A stretch of 64,000 nucleotides of DNA, from the NCBI RefSeq assembly GCF_947500075.1, contig NZ_CANMQS010000001.1, positions 558,001 through 622,000 of the forward strand. Reading direction: 5' to 3'. The notes below the pieces were generated by a model. The model worked only from the letters and a program-made list of their open reading frames with translations. It searched no databases and was not told the DNA's origin. The position numbers were made by a program, and so were the translations under genes. The stretch comes from an uncultured Sulfitobacter sp. (GTDB lineage: Bacteria > Pseudomonadota > Alphaproteobacteria > Rhodobacterales > Rhodobacteraceae). Positions 33,539 to 42,406 of the stretch are shown here, piece after piece. Positions within the stretch are counted from its first letter, which is position 1, and every line of letters begins with the position of its first letter.

Positions 33539-34298
33539 CGACCAACTCCGCATCCGCCGCCATCGCCTCTTCGCGCATCATATCCCACAGGATTTTTTGC
33601 TGGGTCTCCAGTTCGGCCAGCCCATTGCGACGGTCTTCCAACGGCATGTCGATGGAGACCACCTCCCGCACCTGCCCCGGCCTGCGCGACAGCACGACAA
33701 TCCTGTGGCCCAGCCTTACCGCTTCGGCCAGGTTGTGGGTGACATAGACAGCGCCAAACGGCGCGCGGGTCCAGAGGCTCACCAGATCATCCATCAGCAA
33801 TTCGCGCGTTTGACTGTCCAGCGCGCTCAGAGGTTCATCCATCAGCATCACCGCCGGGTTCACCGCCAGCGCACGGGCAATCGCCACCCGTTGTTTCATC
33901 CCGCCCGACAGTTGCTTGGGCAAAGCATCACCAAACTCAGCCAGTTTGGTTCGGGACAGCACATCATCAATGATCGCCCCCCGCGCGGCACGATCCAGCG
34001 GGTGATCCTCCAGCACGAGAGAGACATTGCCCCGCACCGACCGCCACGGCAGCAAAGCAAAGTCCTGAAAGATAAATGTCAGCGGGTTCAGGCAGCCCGC
34101 AGGTGGTGCACCCACTTGCAGGACCTGCCCCTGATCTGGCCGCTCCAGCCCGCCCAGCATCCGCAGCAAGGTAGACTTGCCACAGCCCGAAGGGCCCACG
34201 ATACACACGATCTTGCCAGACGGGACATCAAGCGTGATGTCCCGCAGCACTTCCGTCGCACCATAGTGATGACTGACCTTCTCAAGCCGCAGGTCCAT
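33531..34298 (-). CDS. NitT/TauT-family ABC transporter ATP-binding protein
   Basis: 255 residues. Walker A is VGPSGCGKSTLLRMLGG, the signature LSGGMKQRVAIARAL, Walker B AVMLMDEPLSALD and the switch VYVTHNLAEAV. It pairs with the permease at 32744. 15 bases follow the binding-protein stop. Confidence 0.94.
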   Translation of the reverse strand: MDLRLEKVSHHYGATEVLRDITLDVPSGKIVCIVGPSGCGKSTLLRMLGGLERPDQGQVLQVGAPPAGCLNPLTFIFQDFALLPWRSVRGNVSLVLEDHPLDRAARGAIIDDVLSRTKLAEFGDALPKQLSGGMKQRVAIARALAVNPAVMLMDEPLSALDSQTRELLMDDLVSLWTRAPFGAVYVTHNLAEAVRLGHRIVVLSRRPGQVREVVSIDMPLEDRRNGLAELETQQKILWDMMREEAMAADAELVDV

Positions 34299-34313
34299 CC
34301 CGCGCCGCCCGGA

Positions 34314-35333
34314 TCAGGCGCCGATGGTCTCAACGTAAGAAGTATCGATCAACTGATCGAGCGTGATGTCCGCGTCCACCAGCCCTTCGGACTGGAACCA
34401 GCTGAGCTGATCCGCAACAGACGCCACGTTCAGCGCCGCCCCTTCGTTCAACCGCATGGTGCCATTGATGATCGACGGCGCCGCCTTTTCGCGCGGACGG
34501 TCGGTGTAGACATACTTGTGGATCAGATCGACCATTGCGTTCACGCCGTCCTCGCCGCCTGTCTTGGCGATCATGGCCGCATTGTAATCCGCCACACCCT
34601 TGGAGAAGCCCGCGAGGAAACCGCGCGTCATGTCGCCCTCGTCGGCGGCGTTCTTGGCGGAGGTGAAAACGGTCGTGACCTGATAATCCTTCACGTAGTC
34701 GGCCACATCGCCGATGATATGCACCGCGCCCGACCCAGACAGCGGCTTGGCGATATGGGGCACGATGGACCAGGCATCCACTTGCCCGGACTTCAGCGCG
34801 CCGATAATCGCGCCGACCTTTTGCAACGGCTTGAAGCTGAGGTTGATCCCCTCGGCGGCGGCCATTTTGGAACCCATGTAGTGGAAGGAAGAACCCGCCT
34901 GCGTCACGGCCCAGCTTTTGCCGTCCAATTGCGCAGGGCTGGTGATCCCGGCCTGATAGGCGGCGTCGGACACGAGGATCTTCTGCCCATCAATCCCCGC
35001 CTCTTCCTGAAGCGCCCCGCCAATCACCTTGATCGCACCTTTCTGTGCCAGCGAAACAAGGCCACCGGAAATGGCCGTCACCGCATAGTCGACATCCCCG
35101 CTGGCAATCGCAACGGCCATGGGCTGGGCCGCCTCGAAGAAGCGCATTTCAACGTCCAGCCCGGCTTCTGCGAAATAGCCACGCTCATAGGCGACAAAAC
35201 TGCCTGAGTGGCTGGTAAAGCGCAGCGCGCCCACGGTGATCTTGCGGTTGGCAGCCAGCGCAGGCGCAGCAAGCCCCAAGGCCGCGGTTGCACTCAGGGT
35301 CGTCAAAGCCTGACGGCGGTTGAACGTGGTCAT
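34314..35333 (-). CDS. NitT/TauT-family substrate-binding protein, Tat signal
   Basis: 339 residues. The twin-arginine leader MTTFNRRQALTTLSA ends near APALA. The mature part resembles the ThiY/NMT1-like or SsuA fold: TVGALRFTSHSGSFVAYERG, FFEAAQPMAVAIASGDVDYA and LDGKSWAVTQAGSSFHYM. Ligands in this group include taurine, sulfonates, thiamine precursors and other N- or S-compounds. It starts its own leftward transcript. Confidence 0.9.
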   Translation of the reverse strand: MTTFNRRQALTTLSATAALGLAAPALAANRKITVGALRFTSHSGSFVAYERGYFAEAGLDVEMRFFEAAQPMAVAIASGDVDYAVTAISGGLVSLAQKGAIKVIGGALQEEAGIDGQKILVSDAAYQAGITSPAQLDGKSWAVTQAGSSFHYMGSKMAAAEGINLSFKPLQKVGAIIGALKSGQVDAWSIVPHIAKPLSGSGAVHIIGDVADYVKDYQVTTVFTSAKNAADEGDMTRGFLAGFSKGVADYNAAMIAKTGGEDGVNAMVDLIHKYVYTDRPREKAAPSIINGTMRLNEGAALNVASVADQLSWFQSEGLVDADITLDQLIDTSYVETIGA

Positions 35334-35364
35334 GGTATCCTCCCAATATATCTGGCCGCAGGAT

Positions 35365-35396
35365 GCGCATGCGCTGCATTCAGGTCAAGCGAATGC
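35365..35396. promoter_or_regulatory. Palindromic elements in the divergent ABC/rpe intergenic region
   Basis: GCGCATGCGC (35365-35374) is a perfect palindrome, followed by GCATTC (35376-35381) and GAATGC (35391-35396), an inverted repeat with a 9-base spacer. They lie 30-65 bases upstream of the binding-protein gene and may bind its regulator. The rest of the 188-base region shows no further gene. Confidence 0.3.
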
Positions 35397-35521
35397 GGGA
35401 CGCGGCCGGATCGCTTTCCGGGTGGATGACGTGCATTTTTACCATGCAGAACGCCAAACAGCCCTACCCTCCCCCAGACAGACGCGGTATCAGCCGGTGA
35501 CGCCAACAAACGGGGCTTGCC

Positions 35522-36211
35522 ATGACCTTTTCCCGCGCCATCAAGATCGCGCCTTCCATTCTTGCCGCTGACTTCGCCAATTTCGGCGCGGAATGCGCCG
35601 CTGTTGAGGCGCAGGGCGCTGACTGGGTGCATGTGGATGTGATGGACGGCCATTTCGTCCCCAACATCTCCTTCGGCCCCACCACCTGCGCCGCGATCCG
35701 CCCGCATATCAAGGGAGTGATGGACGTGCATCTGATGATCGCACCTGTTGATCCCTACATCGACGCATTTGCGCAGGCGGGCGCGGATATCATCACCGCC
35801 CATGTCGAAGCAGGGCCCCATATCCATCGCACCCTGCAAGCCATCCGCGCCAGCGGGGCCAAAGCAGGCGTCGCCTTGAACCCCGGCACGCCAGCAGAAG
35901 CGGTTGCCCCCCTGTTGGATGTCACCGACATGGTGTGCGTGATGACCGTGAACCCCGGTTTTGGCGGGCAGAAGTTCATCGACATGACCGACAAGGTTCG
36001 CACCCTGCGGTCAATGATCGGCGACCGGCCCATCCATATCGAAATTGACGGCGGCGTTGATCCGACAACCGCACCACAGCTGGCGCAAGCCGGAGCGGAT
36101 GTGCTTGTGGCAGGCTCCGCCGTGTTCAAAGGCGGCTCTGCCACCAATCCCGCACCCTACGGTGAAAATATCCGCGCCATCCGCGCCGCCGCCGAAGGCA
36201 CCTATACCTGA
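35522..36211 (+). CDS. rpe: Ribulose-phosphate 3-epimerase
   Basis: 229 residues with the full Rpe pattern: [17 protein letters not shown] at the N-terminus (catalytic Asp in AADF), [16 protein letters not shown] with metal-binding His and Asp, [25 protein letters not shown] and [15 protein letters not shown] with the second Asp. It interconverts ribulose-5-P and xylulose-5-P in the pentose phosphate pathway. It appears to stand alone, and its stop abuts the convergent ligase stop with no gap. Confidence 0.96.
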   Translation: MTFSRAIKIAPSILAADFANFGAECAAVEAQGADWVHVDVMDGHFVPNISFGPTTCAAIRPHIKGVMDVHLMIAPVDPYIDAFAQAGADIITAHVEAGPHIHRTLQAIRASGAKAGVALNPGTPAEAVAPLLDVTDMVCVMTVNPGFGGQKFIDMTDKVRTLRSMIGDRPIHIEIDGGVDPTTAPQLAQAGADVLVAGSAVFKGGSATNPAPYGENIRAIRAAAEGTYT

Positions 36212-37705
36212 TCAGTCAAACTGATCCGCAAAGGCATCCATCAACCGGTGTTTGAGGATCTTGCCCGTGGGCGCCGCTGGCAGGCTGGTTGCCAGAATAA
36301 TCTGTGACGGGCGCTTGTACCCGGCCAGACGCGCGCTGACAAAAGCCTTCAGATCGTCGGGGGTGAGATCATCCCCTTCGGCGATCTGCACAAAGGCCAG
36401 CACCTTTTCATCGCCCTTGATCATCTTGCCAATCACAGCAGACTGGATCACCTGCGGATGATCATTCAGCGCCGCTTCGACTTCCGGCGGGTAAACGTTG
36501 AACCCACCATGGATGATCAGCTCTTTCGAGCGCCCAAGAATGTGCAGCATCCCCTGGTCGTCAATCTTGCCCAGATCACCGGTCCGCAACCAGCCGCCGT
36601 CCTCAAGCACGCGACGGGTTTCATCCGGGTTGCGGTAGTACCCCTTCATCACATGCCCCCCACGGGTGAGCACTTCGCCCTCTCCGGGGCTTCCGCCTTC
36701 AACAGTATCGTCAATCCGCACTTCAACCCCCGGCAGCGGTGGCCCAACAGAGATGTCGGGATCGCCAATCTCGCTCCGTGTGGCGCAAATGCCTGCGGTG
36801 GTTTCTGTCATGCCATACCCGTTTTGCAGGGCGACGCCGTAGAATGCCTCAGCCTTGCGTTTCCATGCCGGGTCCAGCGGTGCGGCACCGGACGACACAT
36901 ACCGCAGCCGGTCCGAGCCCAGTGTCGTCAGCCCCTGCTCCTTGGTATACTGCATCAAAAGCGCGTGCATCTGCGGTACCGCAGACAGCAATGTCACCCC
37001 GTCCTGCAAGGCCTCAAACAGCTTGGCCGCGGTAAAGCGCGCCTCCATCCGAACGGTGGCGCCAGTATAGCATGACGCCGTCACAACGGAGGCCAGCCCG
37101 AAAACATGGGTGATCGGCAGCACGCCGTAAATCAGATCATCCTGCCGCATGTCCCGGAGATTGGCAGACGCCATGCCGCCAAACCGCAGGTTGTCATGGG
37201 TCAGCATCACACCTTTGGGATCACCCGTCGTACCGGTTGTGTAGAGCAGGACCGCAACGTCATGCAGGTCCGCATCAGGTGCGCTTGGCAATGGTGTTGC
37301 CAGATGCAGCGCTCCAAATGCGCCTGATATCTCCCGCGCGCCCATCCGTTCCGCATGGGCAACAGCGTCGTCCGAGACGGCACAGGTCATCAATACCGCC
37401 GCAGGCTGTGCGTGGTTGAGGATGCGTGCGACTTCGCCCTCTGACTGGCGGGCATTCACGGGGATCACGACAGCATCCATCTTCCAGCAGGCAAAGAGCA
37501 CGGCGACAGCGGCGGCGCAGTTTTCCGACAGCAGCAACACCCGGTCATTGGCGCGTACACCCGCAGTCTTCAATTCCGCGCTCAAGGCATCGCTTGCCAC
37601 ATCCAGATCAGCATAGCTCCACGCCGTACCGATGCTGTCTGTCAACGCAAGCGCATCGGGGCGCGTCTGCGCCTGATCTGTCAAAAAAGTCTCAACACGG
37701 GCCAT
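36212..37705 (-). CDS. AMP-dependent acyl-CoA ligase
   Basis: 497 residues of the acyl-CoA synthetase superfamily. Motifs are LLYTTGTTGDPKGVMLTH (P-loop), YGMTETTAG, GWLRTGDLGKID, GRSKELIIHGGFNVYPPEVE, and the C-terminal catalytic Lys in APTGKILKHRL. Last gene in the long leftward operon that begins with dctP at 48316. It would activate the imported acid to its CoA thioester; from the operon make-up this is probably a dicarboxylic or medium-chain acid (PimA-like role, inference). Confidence 0.92.
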   Translation of the reverse strand: MARVETFLTDQAQTRPDALALTDSIGTAWSYADLDVASDALSAELKTAGVRANDRVLLLSENCAAAVAVLFACWKMDAVVIPVNARQSEGEVARILNHAQPAAVLMTCAVSDDAVAHAERMGAREISGAFGALHLATPLPSAPDADLHDVAVLLYTTGTTGDPKGVMLTHDNLRFGGMASANLRDMRQDDLIYGVLPITHVFGLASVVTASCYTGATVRMEARFTAAKLFEALQDGVTLLSAVPQMHALLMQYTKEQGLTTLGSDRLRYVSSGAAPLDPAWKRKAEAFYGVALQNGYGMTETTAGICATRSEIGDPDISVGPPLPGVEVRIDDTVEGGSPGEGEVLTRGGHVMKGYYRNPDETRRVLEDGGWLRTGDLGKIDDQGMLHILGRSKELIIHGGFNVYPPEVEAALNDHPQVIQSAVIGKMIKGDEKVLAFVQIAEGDDLTPDDLKAFVSARLAGYKRPSQIILATSLPAAPTGKILKHRLMDAFADQFD

Positions 37706-37729
37706 GGGATGGTGCTTTCTCTGCGTTGC

Positions 37730-38500
37730 TCACCGATAGACGGGTTTGCGTTTTTCCAAAAAGGCGGCGATCCCTTCGGCGGCTTCATCCGCCCCGGCAG
37801 CCGCTGCCATGGCATCGCGTTCGGCATCCAACTGCGCGGCCTCGGTGCTTTCATAGGCCGCGCTGACCAACTGGCGGATGGTCGACTGCGCGGCACGCGG
37901 TCCCGCAGCAAGCGTATCGGCCAGCAGCATGGCTTCCTCCAGCGCAGCCCCTTGCGGGCAAAGCCGCGTGATCGCGCCCAGTTCGGCAAAGCGGGTTGCC
38001 ATCACCGGACGGCCCAGCAGACACATCTCCATCGCCAGCGGGCGCGGCAACATGCGCGCCATGGCGGAGGTGAGGCCCGCATCCGGCACCAGCCCGGCCT
38101 TGACGTAAGCGGCTGTAAACTTGGCTTCCTTGCTGGCCACTATCAGATCACACGCCAGCGCCAACGACAGCCCGGCCCCCGCAGCACCACCTTCCACGGC
38201 AGCGATGACGGGCACCGGACAGGCGCGCATGGCACGCACCAGATCGTGCAGGTCATCCACCTTCTCGCGACGCTCCGATTCACTGACCCCGCGGCGTTCG
38301 ATCAATACGTTCAGATCGCCCCCGGCACAGAAGAATTCCCCTTCTGAGGTCAGGATCACCGCGCGGATGCGCGGTTCTTGCGCCTGTTCCATGGCACGCG
38401 CGATACAATCATAAAGCTCTGGCGACAGCGCACCCCGGCGCGCCGTATTGCCGTTCCAGATGATCAGCCGATCGCCTTTGTCTTCGATCCGTGCGCTCAT
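37730..38500 (-). CDS. Enoyl-CoA hydratase/isomerase family protein
   Basis: 256-residue crotonase. The oxyanion-hole region is VILTSEGEFFCAGGDLNVLI near 49, and VIAAVEGGAAGAGLSLALAC near 98 is the second conserved block. The general-acid/base Glu seen in true hydratases is not clear by eye, so isomerase activity is possible. The start overlaps the thioesterase stop by ATGA. Confidence 0.9.
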   Translation of the reverse strand: MSARIEDKGDRLIIWNGNTARRGALSPELYDCIARAMEQAQEPRIRAVILTSEGEFFCAGGDLNVLIERRGVSESERREKVDDLHDLVRAMRACPVPVIAAVEGGAAGAGLSLALACDLIVASKEAKFTAAYVKAGLVPDAGLTSAMARMLPRPLAMEMCLLGRPVMATRFAELGAITRLCPQGAALEEAMLLADTLAAGPRAAQSTIRQLVSAAYESTEAAQLDAERDAMAAAAGADEAAEGIAAFLEKRKPVYR

Positions 38501-38904
38501 GCCTTTGCCCTTTTGAAAACACCGTTTGCCGTCGATAGAATGGTGCCAGCGGCATCGCGGATCTCGGACGTGGCATACACGATCTTGTAACCACCTCCCG
38601 ATACCTTGCCGGTCGCCACCACCTCCCCCTCTGCCGCAGCGGCCACGTAGGATGTGCTGAGCGACAAGGTCAGCACCGGCGTCAGCGCGTCTTCCCCCGC
38701 CAGAAACCGCGAGGCGGCAAAGCCCGCCGCCGCGTCCAGCATCATGGCATGGATACCACCATGCAGGGTGCCATTGCGGTTGCGGTGCTTGGCTTGGATA
38801 TCCAGCGTCACCGTGGCCAGCCCGGACGGATCACTCAGATCAATCCGGTATCCGACCAACAACTCTGCCCCGCTTTGGGGCGCTTCATGCGGCGGCAAGG
38901 GCAA
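38497..38904 (-). CDS. Hotdog-fold (PaaI/YdiI-type) acyl-CoA thioesterase
   Basis: 135 residues from TTG 38904, which has GGAG 7 bases upstream, inside the last codons of the upstream dehydrogenase (20-base overlap); a TTG two codons later is an alternative. The hotdog core motif is RNRNGTLHGGIHAMMLDAAA, with the conserved HGG and a catalytic Asp in LDAA. Such enzymes release free CoA from stalled thioesters in aromatic or fatty-acid breakdown. Confidence 0.85.
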   Translation of the reverse strand: MPLPPHEAPQSGAELLVGYRIDLSDPSGLATVTLDIQAKHRNRNGTLHGGIHAMMLDAAAGFAASRFLAGEDALTPVLTLSLSTSYVAAAAEGEVVATGKVSGGGYKIVYATSEIRDAAGTILSTANGVFKRAKA

Positions 38905-40018
38905 TATAACGCTCCAGATGATGATCCGTGTCGCCAAAGCGGTGGTCGGCCATGACGATGCGTTTGGCGATATGGGCCAGTTCATATTCCTGCGTCATGG
39001 CAATGCCGCCGTGCATCTGGATGCTGTCCTCGGCCACCAGACGGCCCGCGCGACCCATGAGGTTCTTGGCAGCCGACACCTGACGTTCCCGTTCGCCCCG
39101 CGCGCTTTCCAGATGGCCCGCAGCGTTGATCACCGCCGAGCGCGCCTGCTCCATCTCGATCAGCAGATCGGACATGCGGTGCGCCAGCGCCTGAAAGGTG
39201 CCGATGGGACGGCCGAATTGCTTGCGCGTGCCCAGATATTCCTTGGTCAAATGCGTCGCGGTTTCCATCGCCCCCAGCGTTTCGGCGCATTGCGCCACAC
39301 TGGCCGCAGCGACCCGCGCTTCGATGGCGTCAAAGGCCTTGCCTGCCGCACCCAATCGCGCAGATGCGGGCAGCCGGACATCATCCAGCATCACTTCTGC
39401 CGCCCGACCGCCTGCCAGCAGGGCATAGCCCTGGATGGTAATGCCTTTGGTATCTGCGGGCAGGACAAACAGGGAAATACCATCGGTATCGCCAATGTTG
39501 CCACTTTCACGGGCCGAGACGACAAGCATCTGTGCGGCTTCCGCATTCACCACAACCGCCTTGTGGCCATTGAGAACGATCTCATCGCCCTCCGCCTTCG
39601 CTGTCGCCTGCACCCGGTTGAGATCATACCGACTGGAAGGTTCGCCATGGGCAAACGCCATCTGCATCGCCCCGCCGATGACCTCTTCGACCAGCGCCTG
39701 CTGGGACTCATCGCCCAGATCAGCAACCAGTCCACCTGCCAGAACGGCAGTATCCAGCATCGGCTCAACCACGCCTGCACGTCCCAGTTCTTCGAACACC
39801 ACGGCCAAGTCGAAACCCGCGCCGCCAAAGCCACCCTGTTCTTCCGTAAACAGCGCCCCGATCACACCCAGTTCGGCCAGTTGGCCCCAGATGTCGTCGG
39901 ACATGCCGCTGGCGCTTTCGATGATCTTGTTGCGGGTTGCCGTGTCATAGCGTTCGCGCAGGAACCGCCGGAGAGTGTCCTGCAACATCTGCCGTTCTTC
40001 GGTCAGGTCAAAATTCAT
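38885..40018 (-). CDS. Acyl-CoA dehydrogenase (PimD-like)
   Basis: 377 residues from ATG 40018 (MNFDLTEERQMLQDTLRRFL); the open frame extends to 40348 but lies within the neighbouring dehydrogenase. Acyl-CoA dehydrogenase fold with FAD/substrate blocks such as TEEQGGFGGAGFDLAVVFEE and YLGTRKQFGRPIGTFQALAH, then QMHGGIAMTQEYELAHIAKR at the C-terminus. It lies next to a second, distinct acyl-CoA dehydrogenase, as in the PimC/PimD heteromer. It oxidises the acyl-CoA to the 2-enoyl-CoA. Confidence 0.9.
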   Translation of the reverse strand: MNFDLTEERQMLQDTLRRFLRERYDTATRNKIIESASGMSDDIWGQLAELGVIGALFTEEQGGFGGAGFDLAVVFEELGRAGVVEPMLDTAVLAGGLVADLGDESQQALVEEVIGGAMQMAFAHGEPSSRYDLNRVQATAKAEGDEIVLNGHKAVVVNAEAAQMLVVSARESGNIGDTDGISLFVLPADTKGITIQGYALLAGGRAAEVMLDDVRLPASARLGAAGKAFDAIEARVAAASVAQCAETLGAMETATHLTKEYLGTRKQFGRPIGTFQALAHRMSDLLIEMEQARSAVINAAGHLESARGERERQVSAAKNLMGRAGRLVAEDSIQMHGGIAMTQEYELAHIAKRIVMADHRFGDTDHHLERYIALAAA

Positions 40019-40022
40019 ATGT

Positions 40023-41216
40023 TCAGCCCCCCATCGTGACTTTGGCAATGATGCCACGCTGGATCTCATTGGACCCACCAAAGATCGACAGCTTGCGGTT
40101 GTTGAAATACTGTGATGCGACCGGACCCGCCCCGCTTGGATCAGGCAGACCTGCATTGCTGCCTTCCAACGCTTCCGAGGCAAAGGGCATCGCATAGGCC
40201 CCCGCCGCGCGGCGGGCCAGATCGTTGATTTCCTGCCGGATAATCGTGCCTTTGACCTTGAGCATCGAACTTTCCACCCCCGGTGCCGTACCAGCCGCCG
40301 CTTTGGAGACGATGCGCAGGTTCGTTGTCGCCATCGCTTTGAGATCAATCTCCACCTGCGCCAGACGGGCCGCGAAATGCGGGTTCTCGATCAATGGCTT
40401 GCCGCCCGACATCTCGGATTTCGCAATCCGCCGCACCCGCGTCAGCCCGGCCTGAGAAAAACCCACGCCCGCGATATTCGTGCGTTCATGGGTCAGGAGG
40501 TACTTGGCATAGGTCCAGCCCTTGTTCTCCTCCCCCACGAGGTTCTCAACCGGAACCTTCACATCCGTGAACCAGACCTCGTTCACCTCCGCACCGCCAT
40601 CAAGCAGCACAATGGGCCGCACTTCGACACCGGGCGTGTCCATGTCAATCAGAAGGAACGAAATCCCCTCCTGCTGCTTCACGTCCTTGTCGGTACGCAC
40701 GAGGCAAAAGATCATGTTCGCGTGCTGACCCAGTGTGGTCCAGGTCTTCTGACCGTTGACGATATAGTGGTCGCCATCCTTCACCGCGGTCGTTTTCAGC
40801 GACGCCAGATCAGACCCGGCACCCGGTTCGGAATAGCCCTGACACCACCAGTCTTCGCCCGACAGGATACGCGGCAGCCAATAGTCGCACTGTTCCTGCG
40901 AGCCAAATTTCTGCAACACTGGCGCCAGCATCGACAGGCCAAACGGCACGATGCGTGGCGCGTGATGCGCGGCAGCTTCTTCCTCGAAGATGTGCCGCTG
41001 CACCGCGTTCCATTCCGCGCCCCCAAAGGACTTCGGCCAATTGGGCGCAAGCCAGCCCTGCGCGTTCAGGATCGCATGCCAGCGTTCCATGTCCGCCTTG
41101 TTCAACTCACCCCCGTCACGCACCTTGTCGCGCAGGTCTTCGGGCAGCTTGGTGGTCAAAAAGTCGCGGACGTCGTCGCGGAATGCCTGTTCTTCAGCAG
41201 AATAGCTCAGGTCCAT
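40023..41216 (-). CDS. Acyl-CoA dehydrogenase (PimC-like)
   Basis: 397 residues. Typical blocks are CQGYSEPGAGSDLASLKT near 120, DHYIVNGQKTWTTLGQHANM, FTDVKVPVENLVGEENKGW and the C-terminal SIFGGSNEIQRGIIAK. This branch often works with a smaller partner such as the gene at 38885; the 4-base gap (40019-40022) between them supports co-translation. Central step of the beta-oxidation operon. Confidence 0.93.
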   Translation of the reverse strand: MDLSYSAEEQAFRDDVRDFLTTKLPEDLRDKVRDGGELNKADMERWHAILNAQGWLAPNWPKSFGGAEWNAVQRHIFEEEAAAHHAPRIVPFGLSMLAPVLQKFGSQEQCDYWLPRILSGEDWWCQGYSEPGAGSDLASLKTTAVKDGDHYIVNGQKTWTTLGQHANMIFCLVRTDKDVKQQEGISFLLIDMDTPGVEVRPIVLLDGGAEVNEVWFTDVKVPVENLVGEENKGWTYAKYLLTHERTNIAGVGFSQAGLTRVRRIAKSEMSGGKPLIENPHFAARLAQVEIDLKAMATTNLRIVSKAAAGTAPGVESSMLKVKGTIIRQEINDLARRAAGAYAMPFASEALEGSNAGLPDPSGAGPVASQYFNNRKLSIFGGSNEIQRGIIAKVTMGG

Positions 41217-41227
41217 CGTGTCGCTCC

Positions 41228-42406
41228 TTATGAGTAGATTTCAAAGAGGCCGGCCGCGCCCATGCCGCCGCCGATGCACATGGTCACAACGCCAAGCTTT
41301 GCACCGCGCCGCTTGCCTTCGTACATCAGGTGCCCGGCCATGCGTGCGCCCGTCATGCCAAAGGGGTGGCCGATGGCGATGGAGCCGCCGTTGACGTTGT
41401 ATTTCTCCGGATCAATATGCAACTGGTCGCGGGAATAGAGGCATTGAGAAGCGAAAGCTTCGTTCAACTCCCACAGGTCGATGTCATCCACCTTCAGACC
41501 ATGCCGCTCCAACAGACGCGGCACCGCATAGATCGGGCCGATGCCCATTTCATCAGGCTCACAGCCCGCAACAGCGAACCCTTTGAAGGCGCCCATCGGC
41601 TCGATCCCGGCTTTTTCCGCTTCGACACTGTCCATCAGCACAACCGCTGCCGCCCCATCGGACAGCTGGCTGGCATTACCTGCGGTGATGAAGTTCCCTT
41701 CGCCGCGCACCGGCTGAAGCCCGGACAGACCTTCCATCGTGGTGGTCGGGCGGTTGCATTCATCCCCCGTGACCGTGACCTCATGGGTGCTGATCTCTTT
41801 GGTCTCTTTGTCCTGCACGCCCATGACAGTCTTCATCGGCACGATCTCTTCATCGAACTTGCCTGCTTCCTGGGCTGCGGCCATGCGCAACTGGCTGCGC
41901 AGGGAATACTCGTCCTGATACTCCCGGCTGAGGCCATAGCGTTCGGCAACCACATCCGCCGTTTCGATCATGGTCATGTAGATGTCGGGCTTATGCTCTT
42001 CCAGCCAAGCGTCTTTCACAGACTTCGCATGCGGCTGCACCATGGAGATGCTCTCCACCCCGCCCGCAACCATTGGGCCTGCGCCTTCCTGTGTGATCGC
42101 ATTGGCGGCCATCGCAATTGTCTGCAATCCGGAGGAGCAGAAGCGGTTCACCGTCACGCCAGAAGCCGTCACAGGCAGACCCGCACGCAAGGCAATCTGC
42201 CGTGCGATGTTGCCGCCGGTGGCGCCTTCTGGTGTGGCACAGCCCATCACCACGTCCTCGATCTGCGACGGATCAAGCCCGGCGCGGGCCACGGCATGTT
42301 CCACCGCATGGCCGCCCATCGCAGCACCATGCGTCATGTTGAAGGACCCACGGAACGACTTGGCAAGGCCCGTGCGGGCGGAGGAGACGAGTACAGCCTG
42401 TTTCAT
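41228..42406 (-). CDS. Acetyl-CoA C-acyltransferase (thiolase)
   Basis: 392-residue thiolase. The nucleophilic Cys is in [18 protein letters not shown] near 88; the C-terminal catalytic His and Cys are in [17 protein letters not shown] and [17 protein letters not shown]. It cleaves 3-ketoacyl-CoA with CoA. Overlaps the upstream gene stop by ATGA. PimB-like by position. Confidence 0.95.
   Translation of the reverse strand: MKQAVLVSSARTGLAKSFRGSFNMTHGAAMGGHAVEHAVARAGLDPSQIEDVVMGCATPEGATGGNIARQIALRAGLPVTASGVTVNRFCSSGLQTIAMAANAITQEGAGPMVAGGVESISMVQPHAKSVKDAWLEEHKPDIYMTMIETADVVAERYGLSREYQDEYSLRSQLRMAAAQEAGKFDEEIVPMKTVMGVQDKETKEISTHEVTVTGDECNRPTTTMEGLSGLQPVRGEGNFITAGNASQLSDGAAAVVLMDSVEAEKAGIEPMGAFKGFAVAGCEPDEMGIGPIYAVPRLLERHGLKVDDIDLWELNEAFASQCLYSRDQLHIDPEKYNVNGGSIAIGHPFGMTGARMAGHLMYEGKRRGAKLGVVTMCIGGGMGAAGLFEIYS

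Noticed and set aside
33360..35207. 615-residue plus-strand frame across the NitT/TauT ABC genes
   Set aside because: It is antisense to permease, ATPase and binding-protein genes with complete motifs. The translation is Arg/His/Gln rich and shows no domain.
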